From: Gemmatimonadaceae bacterium
GTDB lineage: Bacteria > Gemmatimonadota > Gemmatimonadetes > Gemmatimonadales > Gemmatimonadaceae
Direction: 5' to 3'
NCBI GenBank assembly: GCA_013361335.1
Contig: JABFYH010000215.1
Span: 1 to 40,563 of the forward strand
Length of the DNA stretch: 40,563 bases
The notes under the pieces are model-generated. The model had not been told where the DNA came from. It searched no databases and worked only from the letters and a program-made list of their open reading frames with translations. Shown here one piece after another: positions 33,041 to 40,563 of this stretch. How positions within the stretch are numbered: position 1 is the first letter of the stretch; the number at the start of each line of letters is the position of its first letter. Made by a program: the position numbers and the translations under genes.

Positions 33041-35685
33041 CGGTGCGCATCCCGCGATCGCTTCGCCGTCTCGCTCTCGCCACACTCGTCGCCGCGCCGC
33101 GACTCCTGTTCGCCCAGGAGCGCGGCGCGACCGCGTTGGGCGAAGCGGTGGCGGGCCTCGACGTCACGCCGCGCGTCCTGCTGATCGGCGCACATCCGGA
33201 CGACGAGGACACCCAGCTCCTCACCTGGCTCGCGCGCGGGCGGCAGGTGGAGACGGCGTATCTCTCGCTCACCCGCGGCGACGGGGGCCAGAACCTCATC
33301 GGCAACGAGCTCGGCCCCTTTCTCGGGATGATCCGCACCGAGGAGCTGCTCGCGGCGCGACGGCTCGACGGCGGACGGCAGTTCTTCACCCGCGCGTACG
33401 ATTTCGGCTTCAGCAAGACGGCCGAAGAGACGTACCTGCACTGGCCGAAGGACTCGATCCTCAAGGACGTCGTGACGGTGGTGCGGGCGTTCCGGCCACA
33501 GATCATCGTCGCGGTGTTCAGCGGCACGCCGCGCGACGGGCATGGCCACCATCAGGTGTCGGGAATGCTGGCGCGCGAGGTGTTCGACGCGGCGGCCGAC
33601 ACGGTGCGGTTCCCGACGCGGACGACGCTGGGGCTCGGCCCCTGGTCGCCCGTGAAGTTCTACCGGGCGGCGCGGTTCAACCCGGCGGAGGCGACGCTCG
33701 CGTTCAACGTGGGTGAGCTGAGCGCGCTGCGCGGGCGCACCTACGCCGAGATCGCGAGCGAGAGCCGGTCGCAGCACCTGTCGCAGGGGTTCGGCGTGCT
33801 GCAGCGTCGCGGGACGTCGATGGACTACCTCACGCTCGAGGCGATGCACGGCGGCGACATGAAGCGCAAGGAATCGTCGATGTTCGACCGCGTGGAGACG
33901 GGCTGGTCGCGCTTCGCCGGCGTGGCGCTCCCCGATTCCGGCCGCGCGGCGCTCGACTCGCTGCCGGCGGCGGTCGCCGAGGTGCGGCGCGTGGAGAATC
34001 TCGTCGCGCCGGCGCCGATGGTGGCCCCGCTCGCGCGCGTGCTGCGTCTGATGTCGCGCGCACGCAATGTCGTTCGATGCGAGGGCTATCAGGTCACCGC
34101 GCTGGGCAGCGGCAAGTGCGACGCCGCGACCAACGATCTCGTCGGCTCGCTGGAGACGGGGCTGCGCCGCGCGCAGACCGCGCTGCTCGCCGCCGCGGGC
34201 GTTCAGCTCGAGGCCACGGCGCCGCGCGAGCTCGTCGCGGAAGGCGATACGGTGCCGGTGACGATCACGCTCTACAACCAGGGCGGGAGCGACGTCGCGC
34301 TCGACGGCGCGCGAGCGTGGACGATGGGCAGCGTCGCGCCGGCGATGACGCCGGGTCCGGGGACGGTGCCGGCGGACAGCGCGGCGCGGATCACCGTGCC
34401 GGTGTCGCCGCTGACGGCGACGGTGCCCTGGTGGCTCGCGGTGGGCAGACGCGGCGACGTGTTCGTTCCACCGGGCGACGGCAGCACTGCCGCAGCGAAC
34501 ATCGCCATCGGCGAGGACCGGGTCGCGGAGACGCAGGCCACCGCCGACCTGCGCATCGCCGGCATGCCGTTCCGCGCCATCGTCGGTCCGATCATCCATC
34601 GCTTCGCCGATCCGGCGCGAGGGGAGCGTCGTCGGCCGCTGGCGGCGGTGCCTGCCGTCAACGTGCTCTTCGAGGACGAGGTGGAGTACGCGCGGGCCGG
34701 CGCTCCGTTCGATCGCGTCTACAACGTCCACCTGCATTCCAACACCGGCGCGCCGCGGAGCGTGAGCGTCGCCCTCGAGCTGCCGACGACCGTCACGGTC
34801 GACTCGCTGGTCCGGCACGCCGCGCTCGAGCCGTTCGGATCGGCGACGCTCAGCTTTCGCGTCCGCGGCACGCTGCGGCCGGGTCGCTACCTGATCACCG
34901 CCACGGCGACGAGCGGGCGCGAGACCTTCCGCTCCGGCTACGTGCCGGTGACCTACGAGCACATTCGTCCGCTGCGCTACTACCGGCCGGCGGTCGTGCA
35001 GGTCGAGGCGGTGGAAGCTGCGCTGCCGCGGAACGCGACCGTCGCGTACGTCCCCGGCGTCGGTGACAACGTTGCGCCGATGCTGTCGCAGCTCGGCCTG
35101 CGCGTCACCCTCGTCGCGCCCGACCAGCTCGAGGCCACCGACCTGTCGCACTTCGGTGCGGTGGTCGTGGGCCCACGTGCCTTCGCCGCGAGCGCGGCGT
35201 TGGCGTCGCACGCGGCGCGGTTGCAGGACTATGCGCGCGCCGGGGGCACCGTCGTCGTGCAGTACGGGCAGCAGGAGATGCAGACGCCGGGGATCCTCCC
35301 CTACCCGGTCACGCTCGCCCGCACGGCGGCGCGGGTGACCGACGAACGGGCGCCGGTGCGGGTGCTCGACGCGACCAGCCGCCTGCTCGCCTCACCGAAC
35401 CGGATCACCCCGGCCGACTTCGACGGCTGGGTGCAGGAGCGCGCGGTCTACATGCCGAGCACCTTCGACGCCCATTATCGCGCGCCGCTCGAGATGCACG
35501 ATCCCGGCGAGCCGGAGAATCGCGCGGCGATCCTGCTGGCGCCGCTGGGCAAGGGCGCCTACGTGTACACCACGCTCGCGCTGTTCCGGCAGCTCCCGGC
35601 CGGTGTGCCGGGCGGCGCGCGCATCTTCCTCAACCTGCTGGCAGCCGACGGGCGCGGGAGTGCGGGAACGGCACTCCAGCCGTGA
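33037..35685 (+). CDS. Large secreted PIG-L family deacetylase-like protein
   Basis: Signal peptide; LLIGAHPDDEDTQLLTWLARG (PIG-L AHPDDE); GHGHHQVSG; long C-terminal beta-sandwich and ThuA/GATase-like tail. GTG start overlapping the sucA stop. Confidence 0.88.
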   Translation: MTVRIPRSLRRLALATLVAAPRLLFAQERGATALGEAVAGLDVTPRVLLIGAHPDDEDTQLLTWLARGRQVETAYLSLTRGDGGQNLIGNELGPFLGMIRTEELLAARRLDGGRQFFTRAYDFGFSKTAEETYLHWPKDSILKDVVTVVRAFRPQIIVAVFSGTPRDGHGHHQVSGMLAREVFDAAADTVRFPTRTTLGLGPWSPVKFYRAARFNPAEATLAFNVGELSALRGRTYAEIASESRSQHLSQGFGVLQRRGTSMDYLTLEAMHGGDMKRKESSMFDRVETGWSRFAGVALPDSGRAALDSLPAAVAEVRRVENLVAPAPMVAPLARVLRLMSRARNVVRCEGYQVTALGSGKCDAATNDLVGSLETGLRRAQTALLAAAGVQLEATAPRELVAEGDTVPVTITLYNQGGSDVALDGARAWTMGSVAPAMTPGPGTVPADSAARITVPVSPLTATVPWWLAVGRRGDVFVPPGDGSTAAANIAIGEDRVAETQATADLRIAGMPFRAIVGPIIHRFADPARGERRRPLAAVPAVNVLFEDEVEYARAGAPFDRVYNVHLHSNTGAPRSVSVALELPTTVTVDSLVRHAALEPFGSATLSFRVRGTLRPGRYLITATATSGRETFRSGYVPVTYEHIRPLRYYRPAVVQVEAVEAALPRNATVAYVPGVGDNVAPMLSQLGLRVTLVAPDQLEATDLSHFGAVVVGPRAFAASAALASHAARLQDYARAGGTVVVQYGQQEMQTPGILPYPVTLARTAARVTDERAPVRVLDATSRLLASPNRITPADFDGWVQERAVYMPSTFDAHYRAPLEMHDPGEPENRAAILLAPLGKGAYVYTTLALFRQLPAGVPGGARIFLNLLAADGRGSAGTALQP

Positions 35686-35701
35686 TGATATGTTCCGTCG
35701 A

Positions 35702-35718
35702 CAGGCGCTCCGCGCCTG
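35702..35718. other. Short hairpin between PIG-L and SBP genes
   Basis: CAGGCGC-TCC-GCGCCTG, 7-bp perfect stem, no T-tract. Confidence 0.4.
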
Positions 35719-35753
35719 CGGGATGACGACGCTCGCCGACTCAACACCGCGAA

Positions 35754-36803
35754 ATGCGCTCTGCTGATCCGCTTCGCCGCACGCTCACGCTCGCCTGCCT
35801 CGCGCTCGTCGCTGCGTGCGGCAAGGGCGACGGACGCACGGTGCTCACCGTGTACTCCCCACACGGAAAGGAGCTGCTGGAGTACTACGAGCAGGGGTTC
35901 GAGCGGACGCATCCCGACGTCGACGTGCAATGGGTCGACATGGGCTCGCAGGAGGTGCTCGACCGTCTGCGGGCCGAGAAGGCCAACCCGCAGGCGGATC
36001 TGTGGTTCGGCGCCCCCGCCGAGATCTTCGCGCGCGCGGCCGGCGAGGGGCTGCTCGCCCCCTACACGCCGACGTGGGCCGACAAGGTGCCGGCCGACGC
36101 GCGCGACGCGGGGGCGGCGTGGTTCGGGACGTACCTGACGCCGGAGGTCATCGCGTACAACAATCACGCGGTGACGGCGGCCGAGGCGCCCAAGGACTGG
36201 GACGACGTTCTCGACCCGAAGTGGAAGGGCAAGGTGCTCATCCGCGATCCGATCGCGAGCGGGTCGATGCGCGCGATCTTCGGCGCGGTGCTCGCGCGCT
36301 CGGTGGTGCGCACGGGGAGCACGGCCGAGGGGTGGGAGTGGCTCCGTCGGCTGGATGCGAACACCAAGGAGTACGTCCTCAATCCGGCGCTGCTGTATCA
36401 GAAGCTCGGCCGCGAGGAGGGGACGATCACGCTGTACAACATGCCGGACATCGCGACGCTCGAGCAGCGCACGAAGACGCCGGTGGGCTACGTGATCCCG
36501 TCCAGCGGCACCCCGCTGCTGGTGGACGCGATTGCCGTAGTGAAGGGGGCGAAGCATGGCGATCTCGCGACGCAGTTCTACGAGTACGTCTCCACCCCAC
36601 AGGCACTCCGCGACGCAGCGGTGAAGTTCCTGCGCATTCCCGCGCGCACCGACATCCCGACCGACTCGCTGCCCGAGATCGTGCGGCGCGCCCGGACCGA
36701 GGTGAAGCCGATGGCGGGCGATCAGAAGCTCCAGCGCGACAGCCTGGATGCGTGGATGAAGTACTGGGACGCGAACATCCGCAACAGCCGCCGCGGCAAG
36801 TGA
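35754..36803 (+). CDS. Fe(III)-type ABC transporter substrate-binding lipoprotein
   Basis: Lipobox LVAACGKG; TVYSPHGKELLEYYEQGFERTHPDVDVQWVDMGSQEVLDRLRAEKANPQADLWFG. Confidence 0.9.
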   Translation: MRSADPLRRTLTLACLALVAACGKGDGRTVLTVYSPHGKELLEYYEQGFERTHPDVDVQWVDMGSQEVLDRLRAEKANPQADLWFGAPAEIFARAAGEGLLAPYTPTWADKVPADARDAGAAWFGTYLTPEVIAYNNHAVTAAEAPKDWDDVLDPKWKGKVLIRDPIASGSMRAIFGAVLARSVVRTGSTAEGWEWLRRLDANTKEYVLNPALLYQKLGREEGTITLYNMPDIATLEQRTKTPVGYVIPSSGTPLLVDAIAVVKGAKHGDLATQFYEYVSTPQALRDAAVKFLRIPARTDIPTDSLPEIVRRARTEVKPMAGDQKLQRDSLDAWMKYWDANIRNSRRGK

Positions 36804-37909
36804 CCGACGCTCGCGACGCGGTGCTGCACTCGGCGCCCGGCGCGCTCGTGCTCGAGCGGGTGACGCGGCGGTATCCGGGCAATCCGGAGCCGTCGGTCGC
36901 CGAGCTGTCGCTCACCATCGCGCCGGGCGAGCTGCTCGCGCTGGTCGGCGCATCGGGCTCGGGGAAGACGACGACGCTCCGCATCGCCGCCGGCTACGAG
37001 ACGCCGGACGAGGGCCGTGTGCTGCTGGGCGATGAAGGCGGCGCGCAGCGCGACATCACCCGCGAGCCGCCGCAGCGGCGCGGCTTCGGCATGGTGTTCC
37101 AGCATTACGCGCTGTTCCCCCACATGCGCGTCGAGGAGAACGTCGCCTTCGGGCTCGAGGCGCGCGGCGTGCGGAAGGCGGACCGGCTCGGCCAGGCTCG
37201 CGACGCGCTGGATGCCGTGGGGCTCGGCGGCAAGTCGGCTCGTCCCGTGCAGGCGCTCAGCGGGGGCGAGCAGCAGCGCGTGGCGCTCGCGCGGGCGCTG
37301 GTGATCAGGCCGCGGGTGCTGCTGCTCGACGAGCCGCTCTCCAACCTGGACCCGACGCTGCGGCAGAGCATGCGCGACGAGCTACGCTCCACCCTGCGGC
37401 AGTCCGGGGTGACGGCGTTGTTCGTCACGCACGACCAGGAAGACGCGTTCGCGGTGGCGGATCGCGTGGCGATGCTCGAGCGCGGACGTCTGCTCCAGGT
37501 CGGCACTCCCGAGTCGCTGTACCATGCGCCGGCGACGCGCGCCGTGGCGGAGTTCGTGGGGCGGGCCGCGCTCGTGCCGGCGGAACGACGCGGAGATCAG
37601 GTGCGGATCACCATCGGCGGCGTGGCGCTCGACGCACCCGCCCGGCAGCAGGATCCGAACACCAGCGGCCCGCGGCTCGCCGTGCTGCGCCCGGAGTCGC
37701 TCGTGCTCGCCGAGGACGAGCGGACGCCCTCGTGGCGGGGCGAGGTGGTCGGGCGCCGCTTCGCGGGCGGCCACGTGGTGTACCGCGTCCGACTGGGACG
37801 TGGTGTGGAGGTGGAGGTGATGGGCGACGGCGCCGGTGCGCGCGAAGGTGCGCAGACCGGTGTGCGGCTGGCCGGCGTGCCGGTGGCGGTGGTGCCGGGC
37901 TCCGCGTGA
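36800..37909 (+). CDS. ABC transporter ATP-binding protein (FbpC/PotA type)
   Basis: GASGSGKTTTLR, LSGGEQQRVALARAL, LLLDEPLSNLD, C-terminal TOBE-like region. GTGA overlap. Confidence 0.95.
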   Translation: MTDARDAVLHSAPGALVLERVTRRYPGNPEPSVAELSLTIAPGELLALVGASGSGKTTTLRIAAGYETPDEGRVLLGDEGGAQRDITREPPQRRGFGMVFQHYALFPHMRVEENVAFGLEARGVRKADRLGQARDALDAVGLGGKSARPVQALSGGEQQRVALARALVIRPRVLLLDEPLSNLDPTLRQSMRDELRSTLRQSGVTALFVTHDQEDAFAVADRVAMLERGRLLQVGTPESLYHAPATRAVAEFVGRAALVPAERRGDQVRITIGGVALDAPARQQDPNTSGPRLAVLRPESLVLAEDERTPSWRGEVVGRRFAGGHVVYRVRLGRGVEVEVMGDGAGAREGAQTGVRLAGVPVAVVPGSA

Positions 37910-39630
37910 GGCGGGCGGCGGAAGGCGCGCGGCGTTCGTCAGGCGCGCGACGCCGCTGGAGCTCCGCCGGCGGCATCGCCGTGCTGGCACTGGCGCTGCT
38001 CGCGCTGCTGCTGTGGTCCGTCGTCTATCCCAACGTCGCGGTGATCGTCGGCAGCTTCGAGCGCGGACTCGGGGACTGGCGGGCGTTCGCCGCGAGCCCG
38101 GCGGACCTCGACGCGCTGCGCGGCACGATCATCGTGTCGATCGGTTCCGTCGTCGCGGCGCTGCTCGTCGGCGTGCCGCTGGCGTTCCTCCTCACCCGCA
38201 CCGAGTTCCGCGGTCGGCGCGTGCTGAGCGGGGTGGCGACGCTGCCGGCCGCGCTGCCGCCGCTCGTCGGGGTGCTCGCCTTCCTGTTTCTCTATGGGGA
38301 GAGCGGGGTCGTGACGCGGCTGGTGCAGCGGCTGTTCGGGCTGCACGAGCCGCCGTGGACGCTCACGGGGCTCACCGCGGTGATCTTCGTGCACGCCTAC
38401 ACGATGTACGTGTACGTCTTCCTGTTCGTGAGTGCGGGGCTGGAGCGGTACGACACGACGCTGGATGAGGCAGCGATGGGGCTCGGCGCGTCGCGGACGC
38501 TGCTCCTTCGGCGGATCACCCTGCCGCTGCTCACCCCCTCGCTCGCCGGGGCGATGCTGCTCGTCTTCATGAGCGCGCTCGGCTCCTTCTCGGCGCCGTA
38601 CGTGTTCGGGGGCGGGGCGCGGGTGCTGGCGACGCAGATCCTCGTGTCGAAGCTGAACGGCGCGCTCGGGCTGGCGTACGTCGAGACGACGGTGCTGGCC
38701 GTCACGGCGGTGCTCGCGCTCCTGCTGCTCCGGTGGCTGGAGGGGCGGCGTCGCTACAGCATGGCGGGGAAAGGGCGGGCGACGCGGAGCGCGCTCCGAT
38801 CGCCCGTGGCGCGGGCCCTCCTGCCCGCCGCCGCCGCCGCGGTCGTGATCCTGCTCGTGCTGCCGCACGCGATGGTCGTCCTCGTCAGCTTCGCGCGCGA
38901 CGGCGCGTGGACGACGCAGCTCCTGCCGCCGGAGTATACGCTCGACAACTACCGCAAGCTGGCGACGGACCAGGAGCTCTGGCGTCCGATCACGAACAGC
39001 GTGTGGATGTCCGTGCTGGCGACGGCGGCCAACGCCGTCGTCTGCTTCGCCATCGCCTATGTCGTCGTGCTGTCGCGCGCGCCGGGGAGAAAGGCGCTCG
39101 CGCTGCTCGCGGCGCTGCCGTGGGCGATCCCGGCGACCGCCATCGCGCTCGGGCTCGCCGCCACCTTCGACCGGAACGTGCCGGCGCAGCTGCGGATTCT
39201 TCTGGTGGGGACCTTCTGGATCTTGCCGCTGGCGTACTTCATCCGGAACATTCCGATCGTGACGAGCGCCATCGAGGGGTCGCTGCGACAGATGGACGCC
39301 ACGCTCGAGGACGCGGCGCGGGGGCTCGGTGCGTCGCGCTGGCTCGCGTTGCGCCGCGTCGTGCTGCCGGCGGCGCGGCCGGGACTGGTGGCGGGGACGA
39401 TGCTGGCAGGTGTTGCGGCGGTGGGGGAGTTCGTCGCGAGCGTGGTGCTGTACACGCACTCCAACCGGCCGATCTCGGTCGAGATCCTGGCCCAGGTGCG
39501 GTCGCTCTCGTTCGGTACCGCGGCGGCGTACAGCGTGCTGCTGATCCTGCTCGTGCTCGCGATCACGGTCGGGGCGCGATGGCTCGAGGGGCGGGTCGCG
39601 GAGAGCGAGCGGACGGTGAACGCGGCGTGA
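37906..39630 (+). CDS. ABC transporter permease, duplicated TM domain (FbpB type)
   Basis: Two BPD_transp_1 modules, each with an EAA-type loop (DEAAMGLGASRTLLLRRITLPLLTPSL; EDAARGLGASRWLALRRVVLPAARPGL). GTGA overlap. Confidence 0.95.
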   Translation: MRRAAEGARRSSGARRRWSSAGGIAVLALALLALLLWSVVYPNVAVIVGSFERGLGDWRAFAASPADLDALRGTIIVSIGSVVAALLVGVPLAFLLTRTEFRGRRVLSGVATLPAALPPLVGVLAFLFLYGESGVVTRLVQRLFGLHEPPWTLTGLTAVIFVHAYTMYVYVFLFVSAGLERYDTTLDEAAMGLGASRTLLLRRITLPLLTPSLAGAMLLVFMSALGSFSAPYVFGGGARVLATQILVSKLNGALGLAYVETTVLAVTAVLALLLLRWLEGRRRYSMAGKGRATRSALRSPVARALLPAAAAAVVILLVLPHAMVVLVSFARDGAWTTQLLPPEYTLDNYRKLATDQELWRPITNSVWMSVLATAANAVVCFAIAYVVVLSRAPGRKALALLAALPWAIPATAIALGLAATFDRNVPAQLRILLVGTFWILPLAYFIRNIPIVTSAIEGSLRQMDATLEDAARGLGASRWLALRRVVLPAARPGLVAGTMLAGVAAVGEFVASVVLYTHSNRPISVEILAQVRSLSFGTAAAYSVLLILLVLAITVGARWLEGRVAESERTVNAA

Positions 39631-39717
39631 CGAGACGAGCTGCCGGACAGGCGGTGCACAGGCTGGCCGTCACGGAATCGATCGACGGGCAGTGACTCGC
39701 GGGAGGAGCATCGGCGT

Positions 39718-40563
39718 ATGAGCGAGCGGAACGTCGCACCATGGATGAGCGAGCGCAGGCGGCCCCGCGTCGTGATCATCGGTGGGGGATTCGGAGGGTT
39801 GTACGCGGCGCGGGCGTTCAAGCGGATGGACGTCGATCTCACCGTCATCGACCGGACCAATCACCACCTCTTCCAACCACTGCTGTACCAGGTGGCCACG
39901 GCGACGCTCGCGCCGACCGACATCACCGCGCCGATCCGGTGGCTGCTCGCTCGGCAGACGAACGCGTCCGTGATGATGAGCGAGGTGCAGCGCATCGACG
40001 TGTCGCGGCGGACGGTGGAGATCGAGGGGGAGCGCGAGCTGCCATACGACTATCTGATCGTCGCGGCCGGTGCTCGGCATTCCTACTTCGCGCATCCGGA
40101 ATGGGAGACCGCCGCCCCGGGGCTGAAGAGCATCGACGACGCGATCCGACTGCGCCAGCGCATCCTCAGTGCCTTCGAACGAGCGGAGCTCGAGACCGAT
40201 CCGGTAGAGCGCGCCGCCTGGCTCACCTTCGTCATCGTCGGCGGAGGGCCGACCGGGACCGAGCTGGCCGGGATGCTGCCGACGATCGCTCGCCACATCC
40301 AGCCGCGCGACTTCCGGCGCATCGCGCACGAGCCGGCCCGGGTGGTGCTGCTCGAAGGGGGGGCCAGGGTCCTCCCGACCTACCCCGACAGCCTGTCCGA
40401 GCACGCCCGGCGCGATCTCGCGAACCTCGGCGTGGAAGTGCGCACCGGTGCGCTGGTGACGGCGGTGGAGCGCGATCACGTGCGGGTGGGCGACGCCGAG
40501 GTGATCCGCTCGAACACGGTGATCTGGGCGGCGGGGAATGCTGCGTCGCCGCTCGGAAAGTCG
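39718..40563 (+). CDS. Type II NADH dehydrogenase-like FAD-dependent oxidoreductase (3' partial)
   Basis: RVVIIGGGFGGLYAARAFK, NHHLFQPLLYQVATATLAPTDI, DYLIVAAGARHSYF, FVIVGGGPTGTELAG. Continues past the window end. Confidence 0.95.
   Translation, partial: MSERNVAPWMSERRRPRVVIIGGGFGGLYAARAFKRMDVDLTVIDRTNHHLFQPLLYQVATATLAPTDITAPIRWLLARQTNASVMMSEVQRIDVSRRTVEIEGERELPYDYLIVAAGARHSYFAHPEWETAAPGLKSIDDAIRLRQRILSAFERAELETDPVERAAWLTFVIVGGGPTGTELAGMLPTIARHIQPRDFRRIAHEPARVVLLEGGARVLPTYPDSLSEHARRDLANLGVEVRTGALVTAVERDHVRVGDAEVIRSNTVIWAAGNAASPLGKS

Noticed and set aside
30308-33085. 925-aa minus-strand ORF opposite sucA
   Set aside because: Antisense artefact of high GC3; the sense strand is an unambiguous E1.
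35754-39630. Fur-regulated promoter upstream of the iron ABC genes
   Set aside because: No convincing AT-rich Fur-box-like palindrome could be identified by eye in 35686-35753.

Overview
GC-rich (~68-70% by eye) bacterial chromosomal window. Gene content suggests Gemmatimonadota, but that is inference only. It is almost fully coding, with about 29 credible CDSs. I saw no tRNA, rRNA, CRISPR array, phage or transposase. Left third: PAP2 phosphatase, PAS hybrid kinase, a PlsC/epimerase/DHDPS-like operon, SufE, OsmC, GT87, GH20, DUF937, RecQ, Hsp20, MsrPQ, a THUMP methyltransferase and MOSC. Centre (18.3-30.2 kb): a dense signalling island with a 2148-aa soluble poly-HAMP/GAF/kinase/3xREC protein, stand-alone CheR and CheB, a REC-PAS kinase, a degenerate receiver and a GAF kinase. 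Right end: 2-oxoglutarate dehydrogenase E1, a large PIG-L deacetylase-like protein, a complete Fe(III)-type ABC importer and a partial NDH-2. Most notable: (1) two near-identical ~115-121 bp heptamer-armed palindromic elements in inverted orientation flanking recQ, whose termini supply the stop codons of three genes; (2) the CheR/CheB/poly-HAMP island without visible CheA or MCP, including an AT-hook-like motif in the giant kinase; (3) a probable CTG-initiated msrQ with an ideally spaced Shine-Dalgarno; (4) a possible attenuator ahead of the giant kinase.
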